A stretch of 64,000 bases of DNA, from positions 248,001-312,000 of the forward strand of contig JACDTU010000014.1 in assembly GCA_022376465.1 (NCBI GenBank), in the 5' to 3' direction. The notes under the pieces are model-generated. The model searched no databases. It was not told where the DNA came from and worked only from the letters and a program-made list of their open reading frames with translations. Each line of letters opens with the position of its first letter. Position 1 is the first letter of the stretch. This DNA comes from Cubamyces lactineus (Eukaryota > Basidiomycota > Agaricomycetes > Polyporales > Polyporaceae). The position numbers were made by a program, and so were the translations under genes. Shown here one piece after another: positions 12,012 through 23,996 of this stretch.

Positions 12012-12639
12012 TTCTCACACGTATCGTTCTTTGATATCGAATCCTAGCGTGTCGCGATCGTGCAGCGTCGTGTGACGTCCGGAGTAGATTCGCAAGTGCA
12101 AGATACGGGTATCTGAGTATGGTGGTAGGATGCTGAGTATGCGCTAGTTCCAGGTCGCCTGCGGTCTTATAGCCAAGCTCCAACCCACTAAACGGCCGAC
12201 GGGGGAAGTCCGAGTCGGACGAAGTGTCGATGCGCACGGACGGAAGAGCGATCGCAGCAGGAGCGTAGGTGGGTGTGCGTCCGAGTGCTCCCTATAGGCT
12301 ATACGCCGTCGCCCGCGTCCGTGTCTGATGACGCAGGGTAGATTGCCTCACCGACCGAGGGCGTGCATGCATGTTACGGCTTGTGGCGGGAACCGTGGAC
12401 GGTGGCCCCACCAGGCGTCCTGTCCCCCTCACTGACGTCATGGACGTTCGTAGCTCGCCTTCTTCGGGGGCTCCCTGATTGGCTCGGCTATCGGTCCGTC
12501 GAGCGCTTACCCACTGCCCTGCCTTTCAGGACCTTTCGCCATGAGACCGTCCCGGTTCCGTCGCGCTACGACTTGGCTAATGCACTGTGCATGCAACGAT
12601 GCCACTGGGTGCTAAACTATGTACGTAGTCTGTGGTGTG

Positions 12640-13100
12640 AAGGCACAGCTGCTAACCACGGCGCCCTGCTATCTATAGATACTCCGTCCGTCCACCATGC
12701 AGCTAGTAACAGGCCGCACGGTGGTCTTGACGCAATGGCTTGCATCGCTATCAGGGTCTCAATTTTGACCATGAAGCGTCCATTAAGGCATAAATGCGTA
12801 CAGGTGTCGGTACAGTACAACAACGCACGGCGCGCACGAACCACATCGGAATTACAAGTAGAACAACGTGTTACATAAAGAGTCTCAACAGCGACCTGAT
12901 GGACGGTGATAAGGGGTAGCAGCTCGTCGCCCGTAGGAAGGAAGGCGCGCGGCAAGGGGACAAGGGATTGTCTCGATGTTCGTGCGGATGTATGAAGGAT
13001 CCTACTTGAGCAGATCTAGAAACGTGAAAGCGGGACGGTGAAGCGGACACCCTCGGTGCTGGCTCTTGTAATCGTGCATGCCGTGAGGGGTCGTCGCGCG
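12640..13100. repeat. dispersed repeat, copy 1
   Basis: This stretch resembles 18940-19430 in the same orientation. Shared blocks include CATTAAGG followed by ATAAATGCGTAC (ATAAATACGTAC in copy 2), and GGATTGTCTCGATG followed by GTGCGGATGTATG. Spacing is roughly kept with indels, so the copies are old. No terminal inverted repeats or target duplications were recognised. Boundaries are approximate. Confidence 0.6.
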
Positions 13101-13628
13101 CAAACCTCCCGGCCTGCTTGTATAGCTTGCTCTGCTTATGACGACACATCTTCATTCGTGGTTGCATCACAATAGCTGACCAAAGCACATAGAACAGAGA
13201 ACAGATATATCAGAGTCGACTACGCTACAACAGGTAGCTCAGGTAACGAGGCGCTAACCTAATACCTCGTCGGCCCGAAATTACTGCAGTAAAGACAGTC
13301 ATCGACGTGATGGTGAATCAAAGACGGCGAAAAGATGACAAGCTTCGTGTCAATGATGGCTACGAATCTATTCTCAGAGATTATGCAAATGCGGGGGATT
13401 CGGGTGTATCAGAAGTAAGGAATCCGCGCGAATTGATACGATGGCTGCGTCTCTTGTATTCACCCCACATACGGCTTGGGTGGATGACGGCGAGATGCCA
13501 TACATTGGGGATACGAAGGAGGGTGCGCTGCGCAGAGACGGTATGTGGATAGAGGAGGTAGAATCGGCTGGTGTGTTAGTGGCGCTAACCACACCGTCCA
13601 ATCGCGTATACCCGCTGCAACGTTGTGA

Positions 13629-13692
13629 GCGCTTGAAGGGGTTAGCGCCTGAAGGGGTTTGCGCTTGAAGGAGTTAGCGCTTGAAGGAATTA
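13629..13692. repeat. 16-bp minisatellite, four units
   Basis: Four head-to-tail units of the form GCGCTTGAAGGGGTTA, with a few substitutions per unit, plus a partial fifth unit (GCGCC). Direct reading of the sequence. Confidence 0.85.
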
Positions 13693-14467
13693 GCGCCTAT
13701 CGTTTTGAGCCACTCCCCAAGTTCAACGCGGCCGCTTCAAGTCTACAACCAGCAGCCACCACGTTTCTCACTTGGTTCGTTGTCTGCATGCTCAATTGAT
13801 AGTGTCATACCAGACAGGGCGTATCTTCCACCAGAAATACAAACGCATGGCCGGAATCATCGGCCATTTTCTTCAGAAGCTCAAGGATGCCTCATTACAG
13901 GCCTCTCACCCTTTTCGTTACACGGCACCGCACTCCTATCTCTTGATGAGACCAACCTGCACAGCCGCAATGGTAAGTTGCCGTTGGGATTATGCGACGC
14001 TCATCGCCCTTCATCCGCTCTGGGTACGCATCACTAGCAAAACCGAACGATCCATCGGCGTGATCTCCCCAGCTAACAGTCAATGCAGATGCTGGTTCCT
14101 TTTCCAATAGCACAACCACATGCAGTGCCTGTTTCAGCTCTAGATGTAACTTCACTTGGCGCGCACGGCCCATGCTGCCTCGCGATCGAAGTCTCATACC
14201 ACAACTTCTGCGACAATCTTGCTACTTAGTAGACGAAACCGCAAGCGAAACAGGATGTCTCGGGGTAACGTCCCAACTACTAGATGGGGATTCTTTGCGG
14301 CCTCTGCGCTCACCATATACCCGGTTAGTCGGGACATCCTGAGCAACGATTTCTGGGTCGGGGAATATCATTCTTCTCAAGTACGGATGACCTGAGAGCA
14401 CAAAAAGAGGGCCGCTGTAATCTGCTTGTATCGCCCCAGAACACCCAGTCCAGAGCTCCACTATATA

Positions 14468-16712
14468 ATGACCGTGGCCACCACCCGTAGGCATATTCTT
14501 ATGTGCCCTGTGCACATGTGGGGTACGTTTCCTCGACATTGCACACTTTCCATTGTGACTGACCACTCGCCTCTGCAGGGCATGCCCGCGCGCTGGGTGT
14601 CCTCGCTGCCAGGTTCGTTCAAATGTCTCCAGTCACTGTGACATTCTGCATTGGTTCGAAGAATTACGACAAGATGAAAGCCGAGATCGCGAGCGACTTC
14701 GTCACGGGCCAAGATGAGCCAATGACTCGTATACGGTATGCAAGATCACTACAAGTGAGAGATGACGGTCCAGCTAATCTGTCCACAGGCTGCTACGGAT
14801 GGAACAGGGCCACGATCCGTTGGATCCCACGGTATATAACAACAGCGTCTTGCAATCGTGGGAGAAGCTTCGTTTGGCACAGCCCGTAGAGTGCGAGACC
14901 GCTGCGGGGACTCCTTACAGACTCAATCTCCAAGCCGAGCCTTTGTCTGCGATAATCGTGGATGTGCGTCCATCATCTCTCATCCTGCTGTGACTGCTCG
15001 GAGTCGGACGCTCATGTTTTGCGCTGCACGCAGAATCTAGCTATCACCATCGCCAACGTGCTGTTCAGGCAACGTCAGGACGGGGACGTCCCAGCCAATC
15101 TGAGGATATACGGCTGGTCGCCAGTCACAACGAGCTACATCCTCTCTACGTATCGCGAAGACCTCATCCCACGCGTCGAGGAGATGGTGGCGCGTGAGGG
15201 CGTCACGTTCAACGAGGCTGCTCTCAAGGTCTGTCGCGCTCGTTCATCCTCCTCTCTACGTGGAACACAAGCTGATGTGAGACGTAGTTGTTCGCTGAAC
15301 CTACGGGGCGTGTGGTACACAGTCCGGCCCTCCCCCCGATGTATGACTATGAACTCGAGCCGCAGGGGTTGGTCCTCATAGTATGTTCCCGCAACGTCAT
15401 TGTGCACCTCCAGAGCCATTCTTGACCATCTCGCGGACAGGTTCCGACTGGGCCGGAAATGTGTGGCAACATATTCATTAGATTGGCGAGGTACGTTCAT
15501 GCCTCATCACGGAGGCTACTACAGTATGGTAATTGATCACTACGTTATTTCCCTAGGTTTTTGACGCAGGTGGATGGCCTGCTTACTTTCGATGCTTCCG
15601 CATACAATCACAAGGCGACGAAGGCGATGCGGGATTGGTTCGGGGAAACCGGGCGGAAGGTATACTATGCCGGACCGCTCATTCCCAGTGCGACGCGCCC
15701 GATATCGCGTACGTCGCAAGCACACGGTGAAGGCGACGAAGGAAGGACAGTCATGGCGTTCCTGGACAAACAGCTGGCGGCGCGTGGGGAGAAGTCGGTC
15801 ATCTACGTATGTCATCCCTCGCGCCCAACATCTCGATTTCGCTAACGCAAACGTTTGTCCTAGATTTCGTTCGGCTCGATGTTCTGGCCTATGGATCCTG
15901 CAAAGCTCCTCGCTGCGCTGGAGGTGCTCATGCAAAAGAACATCCCATTCGTATGTGACCCACCTTCGTGTCGAACATCCCGACGTGTATCATCGATAGT
16001 TCTGACACGGAAGTCTTGTAGCTTATGACGCGCCCCAGTCCATTTGCGCACATTCCCGACGAGTTCATGAACAAGTTGGCGACGTATCCGGGCGCGCATG
16101 TCGCGAACTGGGTCCCCCAGCTCGCCGTTCTGGAACATCATGTACGTACCCTCACCGCGACTCGCGCCTACAGCAAGCTCGAAGGCGGACTGACGGCCTA
16201 TCTCTAGGCGACGGGCTGGTGCTTCTCACACGGCGGGCACAACACTGTGCTCGAATGCATCCATACGGGTATCCCCATGTACGTCTAATTCGGCTCCATC
16301 TGCTTGGTCTCTTCGCGATGTCGTGCTGACGCCCCACGCTCCCGATCCCAGGATCCTCTGGCCCATCGCCGCCGACCAAGAGCCGAACGCCGCGCACCTC
16401 ACGGACCAGCTCGACGTTGCGTACGAGCTGCTCGAAGTCCGGCACGGCGCCGGCTTCGGGCCCATCTACCGCACGGGCAGGAAGCTCGTCGGGACCGTCG
16501 ACGCGGTCCGCGACGAGCTCGAGGACGTGCTCGTGCGCGCGTTCGGTGCGGATGGGGAGGCGAAGCGCCAGCGGCTGCTGGGCGTGCGTGCGGAGCTGGA
16601 GCAGGCGTGGGCGGAAGCGGGGGCCGAGGGGGCTGAGGGGGGTGAGTTGAGAGGGATCGCGAGGACAGAGGTGCGCGGCTTTTTGGACGATGTGTATTTG
16701 CATAGCGCGTAA
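14468..16712 (+). CDS. UDP-glycosyltransferase (GT1 family)
   Basis: Cytosolic or membrane-associated GT1 enzyme that would move a sugar from a UDP-sugar to a small acceptor. Eleven exons: 14468-14522, 14579-14735, 14789-14963, 15034-15228, 15288-15380, 15441-15490, 15557-15806, 15864-15950, 16022-16141, 16208-16278, 16352-16712, giving 537 residues, a normal length. The N-terminal HILMCPVHMWGHAR contains the expected catalytic His region. The donor-binding PSPG-like box runs from WVPQLAVLEHH (about 384) through FSHGGHNTVLE to ADQEPNA (about 433). The fold spans two Rossmann-like domains; no membrane segment is obvious. It lies 6 kb from the terpene synthase trio, with the phosphate carrier in between, so a role in terpenoid glycosylation is only a hypothesis. 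Confidence 0.88.
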
Positions 16713-17214
16713 GTGGCCCGCATGCGCTGCGTGAGATTGTACGCACTTGGGATGATTGAACTGCTTATGCTGCTCAAACAGCTGTGAATTCGAGTCCGAC
16801 GCATGATGGATCGGCATCCCAAGAGCATTCCATCGGACTACTATCAATCGGACATGGGTGACCCTCTTGGGTCACAGTCTTAGGGAACCCCACGTTTGAA
16901 TAGCAGTCTCGGGGGTCAGTGCGGCTCCTCGGGGCAGAGGGTAGACGAGGAAGATGATGATGATATACTCGGACACGGAGTCTAAAGATCTAACCCACGA
17001 AATAACGCCACCGTGGAGGCGCTCGTGACGGGGCTGCTACTGAACGTCCACTGTTATCTCTCTCTCTCTCTCTCTTCCCGACCACACTCTGTACCACTCA
17101 AACGATTGTTGTAGGCTCCTCCGCGCTGCCGCTGCGCCCGAAGGATATCTTGTACCCAAGATATGGATGAAACCGTGAAGTGAGGCGATAACGAGCGTAG
17201 CGACGTTCCAAAAG
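16713..17214. other. intergenic with a CT microsatellite
   Basis: Spacer and probable promoter of the F-box gene. Contains a run of about nine CT dinucleotides near 17057-17075. Nothing else recognised. Confidence 0.5.
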
Positions 17215-18679
17215 ATGAGCGCTGATAGAGTCCTTCACAGTCCCGGGCCCGGGAAAGCTGGCCCCTCTCTCGGCCTTGAGGGTCTCCCTCTCGAGCTTTC
17301 AAACGTCGTCTTCGAACACATGGCCACAGAAAAAGCCTCATTAGCGACATGCACGCTCGTATCTCGGGGCTGGAGAGATATCGCTCTGCCCCACCTCTTT
17401 CGCTCAGTCGAGGGCGTGCAGCAAACGGCACTCAGCGATTTCGTCCATTTTCTCGACGCACGTCCACGAATTCCTCGGTTGATAAGGACACTCAGGATTA
17501 ATGGAATATCTGGAATATCGAACAACTACCTTCCGGGCGTCGTGAGCCTCGAGACCCTGACGGCTCTGACAGCGAAGCTTCCCAGCCTGCAAAAGCTATT
17601 CCTCCACAAGGTGTTTTTCGCCGACACACCAGCGGATCCATCCAATGGTACGGTGACGGGTGCGGTAGCGTCGGCCAGGCGTCTGGATCAACTTGTCGTC
17701 CACGGCTGCTTCGACGAGTCGAAGCCAGAGCGAGCCGTGAGCCTCCCAGCATTGCTCGGGATGCTGGACGCTTTCCCTGCCGATTCCACCTCCTTGCACT
17801 CCCTGATGGTCGCGGACGTGCCCCCCTCCGACCCTCTGATGGCCAGAGTGCTCAACCCCCCCGAGCGGCTGCGCGTCTGCGAGCTGACGCTGAGCCGCCT
17901 GACCAGCCGTCGCCGGCCGCATCACGACGAGATGGGGCATCTGTACGATGCGCTCCGACACGTCGTCGCTCCAGGGTGCCTACGGTCGCTCAGGGCGCGC
18001 GTCGAGAGGGACACTGCGCCGGAATCCGAGTCCATGCAGCCGTTCGGCAGCCTGGTGCATTACGCCGCACGGACACTGCTCCCATTTGCTCTGCGACACC
18101 CTGTCTTGTCTTCGGAAGACAATCCTGGTATGCACCGTGCAGTATATCGCCCGGTCCGCTGGGCGTGTACGGAATGCTGACTCCGTCTGGCTGCTAGAAT
18201 ACTGGTGTGCGCTGCACCTGCGCGAGTGCCGACACCTACGTTCATTCACGCTGTGGATCGAGCCTCCCCTGCTACGCTCCCTCTCTACCGCCCGGGGCAC
18301 CCCCAACCGCCAGCACATACCGCTGAGCGCGATGATCGTCGCGATTCTGTCCCACCTACCGCCGACCCTCCACACATTGACGCTAGCACTGTGCGATGCA
18401 GTCGAGCCGGCACACATCAGGAGCGCGAAGCTTGGCCTAAGGGTGCTCGACGACGCGCTATCAGACGCCCGCCGCTTTCCGTCGTTGGCGACAGTCAGGG
18501 TGCTGCTTGGAGACTCGCAGGATGAGCAGGATGAGCAGGACGACGACGATGAGCCGCCGATCGACCTGCACAAGGTCTCGCAGGCTGTGCGCGAGGAGAT
18601 GCCTAGCTGCGCACGGCGGGGGGTGCTCGTCGTCGAATTAGAGTCAAAGTACCAACTTGTGACTCCGTCGTGCTGCTGA
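17215..18679 (+). CDS. F-box protein
   Basis: Probable substrate-recognition subunit of an SCF ubiquitin ligase. Two exons, 17215-18127 and 18198-18679, give 464 residues. An F-box is visible near residues 22-68 (GLPLELSNVVFEHM, then LVSRGWRDIALPHLF). The remainder is leucine-rich, in the manner of the large, fast-evolving F-box families of Agaricomycetes. A short acidic tract of Asp, Glu and Gln lies near the C-terminus. The intron (70 nt) is supported by donor GTATGC, acceptor TGCTAG and an in-frame continuation. Target unknown. The repeat copy at 18.9 kb lies just downstream. Confidence 0.8.
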
Positions 18680-18939
18680 CGGGAAGTCCAATTCAGGCGG
18701 TCTTCAGTCACCTCACATTGCGAACAGCAGTGCGCAGTGCGACATTGCCTCCGCTCTTGACATGATGGCATGCATCGCGGTCTGATCCCACTGACCACCG
18801 ACCCTCCGCATCTTCACGCTCGCGATGCGATGAAGTCGTATAGACAATGTATCCCCGGACCCGCTGCGCTACGACTGAAGTTCTGCGATGACAGCGGGCT
18901 GCCTGCCTGCACGCGGCGACGCCAGTAACCGTGGTGGTA

Positions 18940-19430
18940 TGCACATAGAGTGCACAGCTACTAACCACCATGCCGTGCTATTTGCATGTTGCTCCATGCA
19001 CCTACCTACCGTCCACCATGCTGCTGGCGTCGCTATCATACCCGGCGACGCTCTCGCAACTCTACGGGACCTCTCGTATTTCGAAAGCGAAGTGTTCATT
19101 AAGGTATAAATACGTACAAGTATCAGGTAGAGTACAACAACACGCGGGCTCGCAAGGAGCCCCGCCGGGAACACAAGTACAACAACGGAAACAGTCTCGA
19201 CAGCAAACTACCAGAAAGCACGGAAGGGTTGAAAGGGTTGAGAGGGTTGAGAGGGTAACGGCTCGTCGCGCGCAGGGGAGAATGGCACGCGGCGAGGGAA
19301 GGAGAAGGGATTGTCTCGATGTCCGTGCGGATGTATGGAGGACCCTACCAAGGCAGAGAAAACGTGCAAGCGAGACGACAACCCGGGCACTCCGGGCGTT
19401 GACTCTTGTATGCGGTCGTGCAAACCGTGA
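18940..19430. repeat. dispersed repeat, copy 2
   Basis: Diverged direct copy of 12640-13100; shared blocks are described there. This copy carries an extra tandem array near 19223-19258. Boundaries are approximate. Confidence 0.6.
19223..19258. repeat. 9-bp tandem repeat, four units
   Basis: Four units close to GAGAGGGTT, the first and last imperfect, inside dispersed repeat copy 2 and absent from copy 1. Confidence 0.75.
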
Positions 19431-19580
19431 GGCCTTAGGGATCGTCGCGATGAGCACTGAGTAGCGAGCAGCGCGATCGGCAGGCGAGTTCCCTCCTCGT
19501 AGAACAAGCAAGCAGGTTTGCGCATGGGTGGTCGAACGCCAAGCCAGGTCCCAGGGGTAGAGGGCCACGCTGCACGCCGA

Positions 19581-20887
19581 TCACAGCTCCTCCTGGATCG
19601 ACCCAAGCCACCGCGCGCTCGTATCCTCCTCGTCGAACTCGCGCTGCCCCTCCACGCCGACCATCTTCTCGCCCCGCGCGCGCCCACGCTCCTCCTCGTC
19701 CTCCGCCCACCGCATCTCCGCCTCGAGCTCCTCGAGCGGCTCCTCCCACCCATGCCACCACCATTCCTCGTCCTCGCTGTTCGCGTCGACGCCGCCGTCT
19801 TCGCTCTGGGCCTCCGCCCAGCGCTCGTGGAACTCGCCCTTGAACGCCTCGACGAGCTCCTCAGACGGATAGCGGAACACGACCTGCGGCCGCTCCTCGG
19901 ACGGGAAGACGACAGACTTGCGGGCGCCGGAACCGGGCCGCGCGCTCTCCTGCGAGGACGATAGCCCGCCCTTCTCTACCGTGCCCGGCTGCCCGCGGTA
20001 TACGCCTGGTTCCGCGAGCAGCGCGCGGCCGCGCGCACTGCTTTGCTCGGGCGGGGACTGCGGCGAGTCGGGGTCGTCCGAGTCTGAGCTGCAGTCGTCG
20101 TATGCGCTCGGGTTTGCGTAGTAGTCGCCGTAGCGGACCCGCGCGGCGAAGGGGATGCAGCGGGCGTGGACGTGCGCGATAGCGGGCTCCGATGTGAATG
20201 TGTGGTGGCCGCTCTCGGTGCTGGTGTGCATCGCGGACGACTCGCTGAAGCGTCGGCGGAGCGTGTGAGCTTCGGCTGGGCATGTCGCCTACATGAGAAC
20301 CCAACAGTCAGTCGTTGCGTTACTACTGACGCGGATAACACCAAGGTACGTACAGCCTCGTTGAACGCCGTGTTGATTCTTGTCAGCCTATCCAACGCGC
20401 CTTCGGTGTTCCACGCTGGAATTAGACCGACGTTGCCGGTTCTCAACACACGTACACGCACGGCATACTCGTCTACCTCTTCCAGGAGCTCAACGCGATC
20501 TCCCGCCTTCACTTGCACAGGCTCCCGGGAGAATGGCGGGGGAAGGAAACCGGACGACGACGACGGGAATTCGTCCTTGGTGTAGTATATGCCGGCCTTT
20601 GCGTCCTGGGCCGCAGTGCGCCATGTGAGTGGGGGTGCAACGTACTCTACTACGGGCGCAGCCGTAGGTGCCGGTGCCGACGTCGACGCGGACGTCGATG
20701 CAGACGAAGCATTGTTCGCCTGCCCGGCGGAGGCGCGCGAGCGGACGGGAGACAGCGAGCGTCCGCGCGGCTTCTCGACTTCGAATCTAGGTGCAGGGGA
20801 TCCGCGCTGGAGATCCTGAGTTGCGATGCGACGGAGGGTGGGCGCCGCTGGGTGCGCGGGCGAAACTTCGGTGGTCGCGATCGGCAT
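19581..20887 (-). CDS. SH3-domain protein, possibly Bud14/Tea4-like
   Basis: Two minus-strand exons, 20887-20354 and 20288-19581, give 413 residues. The N-terminus is rich in Ser, Ala and Pro. An SH3 domain spans about residues 124-165 (QVKAGDRVELLEE ... GNVGLIPAW), followed by a helical TEGALDRLTRINTAFNEA. The tail after the SH3 (a domain ending LIPAWN, then an ALDRLTRIN helix) resembles Bud14/Tea4-type cell-polarity proteins; this is a weak family guess. The C-terminal half is strongly acidic (SEDEE, EDEEE) with predicted coiled segments. The intron is 65 nt with donor GTACGT. It would act at the cell cortex if the guess is right. Confidence 0.6.
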
Positions 20888-22782
20888 GTTGTCTATCTCG
20901 GTGGTCGCGGCTGGAATGTTCGAACGAGGTACGGAATGCGGAAGTGCGGGGTCGTTGGAAAGCGGTGAAACGGTTAAACGCTTCTTGAGGGCGCGGAAAT
21001 GGACGTCGGAGGTGGAGGGAGAGGAATGCGCGGGCGTGGTTCAATGCGTGGTTTATAAAGGCGGACGCAGTTGGCAAGTGCGTTGAAGGCCGACGAAGGA
21101 GGTCGAATGGGCGAGTGTGCTGTGGGTGCGGGCGGCAAGGGAGGCGCGGTCGGTATATGCGTAATCAAGAGAGCGGGGCCGGCCGACGAGACTGACCTAA
21201 GCCGGTCGGACAGAGAGCGCGTTTTGCACAGTTAGCTCTTTTTGGCGAGCTTGCGAATGTGCTAATTCCGGAGACCGGGTGGGTTACACTGGGTCCTCAG
21301 AAGGTCGTACAGAGGACGTTGGGAGTGATGAGGAGACGGAGGAGGGTGGACGGAAGGAGGCTATGTGGTAGGAGGTAGTGGATGCGGATGGGAGGAAGGA
21401 AGTGGGAGGCAACTGTGGCCAAGTGAGAGAGGGCGAGGGCGAGTAGAGGCCTATTTGAGTACCTGGGATGCGAAGAAGGGTCCGATAGTGTGATTGGCGC
21501 GGGTACGTCAGCAGGGGACGGTGTACGCGCGAGAAGCAGAGCAAGCTGGGGAATGCGGGGTAGGCTTACATGGCTTCCTCGCCGCGGGGCACCAATCCGC
21601 CTGATCGTGGCACCCGTCCTGCTCTCCGCAGTCCCTCTACGGCCCTCGCCACCACCACCCTTTCCCACCCCAGGCCATCGACCCGCGACAGATCCAGCAA
21701 CCCGTCAGTCGTGCCCCGCGCGAGGTGGGAGCCCGGCCAGAACGAGGGCGAGAACGCTCCCCATCCGACGGCGACCCCACTCTGGCAAACGCGCACGACC
21801 GGCGCATCCTCCCGGACAATCCGAAGGGATGTGTCGACGGTGTGTCAAGCCATCGCGCGTCCGAGGTCAGCTGAAGACCCGCCTCTCACCCCACCCACGG
21901 GCGCGCCAGCCAGATTGCCTAGAAAGGCGACGGAGGGCGAGTGCCCGTCTCCCAGGCAGTTCCCCGTTGGCGTCGCATCTTCCATCCTCGAACTGCCTCT
22001 GTACGTCAACATCAGTCCTCTTAATTGAATACCGAGGCCCGAGGTTCCGATGCCTAGTCGCCGAAGACGTTGTGGTCAAGACGACCATCCGACGCACACG
22101 ACCTCGGTGTGCCCTGGTGTGCCTTTATGGGCGTTTCCCCGCCTCTTTGAGCGCGCCACGAGGCTACGAACCTCCGCTTTTGATGCGCTCTTCGCCTAAA
22201 CGGGCTGTCGCGGGAGCGCCTTCTCGCCACTCCCCCGCACAAACGCCCAAGAACAGCGAATTGGCCACACTGGAAGCGGTAGTGTTATGGTCCATCCGGT
22301 GGACGTCAATTCTCCGATATCGCCATGGTCCGAGTGGTTCTAGCCCTTCTTGACCACCACGCGTGCGTTATCCCCGCCTCCTTGCCATCCACACTTCGAA
22401 CCCGTAAGATCCGGCGTCAGGTCTTCTACGAGGCTCTCCTCGCGCGATAACCTTCATGAAGGCACACCTTTATACTCTATGTTCTAAAGTGCGACGAGCG
22501 CATTCCCCCCGCTCTTGGCGTGCTTCGGCGAAGTCCCAACATAAACGCTGTTCCATCCACATTCGCTCACTACTCCCGACCATTCACAGGTACAATCAAT
22601 GCGGGGAATTGGCATCGTCAATCCGGTCCGATATGTGTTCCTAGCCAACTAGCAAAACTGCTATGAATACGAATATCGAAAGGGACAGAGAGACTAACGA
22701 ACAGATCATCATCATGATACAAATACACGACTCCAGGAACCGGCCACCGCTGGATGCGCAACGTGCCACTCGAGCGCTGGCA
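20888..22782. other. intergenic, low-complexity, no gene supported
   Basis: GC-rich and pyrimidine-skewed DNA upstream of the SH3 gene. Long but low-complexity frames, such as 21490-22353, are rich in Pro, Arg and Ser and overlap one another in several frames, which suggests composition rather than coding. Confidence 0.4.
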
Positions 22783-23382
22783 TCAGCACCAGTGCTCAAC
22801 CGTCCTGGGCGAATCACCCGTAATGCGCCCGGGCTCAGAGCCCCTCACGAACACGACGAACACAGGGAGCGTCTCCGTCTTGCACTCCGTCTTGCACTCC
22901 GTCGTCGTCGTGTTCGCACGCGACCGCGACCGCGCCTCCACCGCCTTGATCGCTTCGAGCGCGGCCGGGCGCAACGCCTCGTCCACGATGCGCCAGACGA
23001 TCTCGTCTCGTCCGCCGCCTGCAGTCTCCGCACCGGCAGTTCCATCTGCACCATTCTCCTCGGACCGTGCAGCTAGCTCAGAGTCCATGCACGGAATCCC
23101 AGCAAGCTTCCACAGCTCCCGCGCGCGCCGCGCCACGTCCTCAATGATCACCAACCGAGCCCACCCATCGCTTTCGCCCCCACCCTCGCCCCCCGCCCTC
23201 GCCCTTGCCCAGGGTGACGCTCCAGATCCGCTCGCGCGACACCGCCCGCGCGCCGTACGCCCGGAGCGGCCACCGCGCGTCTTTGTAGGAAGGGGGGGGG
23301 GTGGATGGCCCTCGTGAAGGCCTCGGGCTCCCCGGATTCGGGGACGACGTGCGCGAGCGCGAACGCGTGGGCCGGGGTGCCG

Positions 23383-23387
23383 ATCAT
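23383..23387. repeat. target-site duplication, left
   Basis: ATCAT directly before the left LTR; matches 29271-29275 after the right LTR. Confidence 0.9.
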
Positions 23388-23685
23388 TGTTGAACTAGAC
23401 GCGCATTAGGCGCTGACTAATAGCAGGCTAGTAAGCGGGAATGGACACGAGGCTACCAGTCTCCTGGAGAAAGTTCCAGATACTGTGGCTGAGGTACTAC
23501 GTAGTATGACATCGTACTATACAGTATTACATCATAGCCTCCGTGTACATGTATATAAGGCTGCTCTTTAGGAGCAGTACAACAAGTCGCTCTTAACCTT
23601 CAATCCCTACGTGTGCCTCTATTCAGAGCTCTACAGGTAAGTGAGCTAGTGGGGCTTTCCACTGCGTAACAAGCCCTGCTCAACA
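23388..23685 (+). repeat. left LTR (298 bp)
   Basis: Begins TGTTGAACTAG and ends CTGCTCAACA. A TATA-like TATATAAGG at 23552-23560 is followed by a small hairpin (CTGCTC, loop, GAGCAG). A strong splice donor CAG|GTAAGT lies at 23634-23642. Confidence 0.95.
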
Positions 23686-23982
23686 GGTTATGAGCCCTGG
23701 TTGATGCTCGGATCTGCGCCTGGCAAGGCTGCGATCCTGATGCTCCCAGCTCAGCTCAGCTGGTTGATGCCAAAGCTTGTGCCTGGCAAGGCCTTGCTTT
23801 TGTGCGCCCAGCAATACCTGGACGTCGCCCTAGTGGGGCTAGACGTTGCGGCCCTTAGTGTGCGCCATGTAGGCTGCACCTATGCCGCTAGAGCTTAGGG
23901 AGTGTTCAGCATTGCTGCCCTTGGCGCCGTTATGGCTGCCTTGTTGTGCGCATGGACAAATGCTGACATTCTGTCTCTACAG
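23637..23982 (+). other. putative intron in the retrotransposon leader
   Basis: Donor CTACAG|GTAAGTGAG inside the LTR and acceptor TCTCTACAG just 14 nt before the gag ATG would remove 346 nt, including the end of the LTR and the primer binding site. Based on splice consensus only. Confidence 0.4.
23686..23697 (+). other. primer binding site matching initiator tRNA-Met anticodon stem-loop
   Basis: GGTTATGAGCCC follows the left LTR directly. Its complement GGGCTCATAACC is the conserved anticodon stem and loop of initiator tRNA-Met, not the 3' end of a tRNA. Drosophila copia and yeast Ty5 use such a half-tRNA primer. Confidence 0.75.
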
Positions 23983-23996
23983 ACTCCCTTAACGCC

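Larger units (their letters stand above)
12012..14467. other. intergenic with repeats, no gene supported
   Basis: This spacer holds one copy of a diverged dispersed repeat (about 12640-13100) and a 16-bp minisatellite (13629-13692), listed separately. Other frames, such as 12363-12878 and 13681-14037, show no recognisable family. Confidence 0.45.
18680..19580. other. intergenic, mostly dispersed repeat
   Basis: Spacer between the F-box gene and the convergent SH3 gene. Most of it is repeat copy 2 and a 9-bp tandem repeat. No gene supported. Confidence 0.5.

Noticed and set aside
21490..22353. 287-codon plus-strand frame
   Set aside because: Low-complexity Pro/Arg/Ser content with open frames in other phases; no intron or domain support.
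23701..23898. 65-codon frame in the retrotransposon leader
   Set aside because: Lies between the LTR and gag in a region that may be spliced out; short internal duplication (CCTGGCAAGG twice) but no coding signal.
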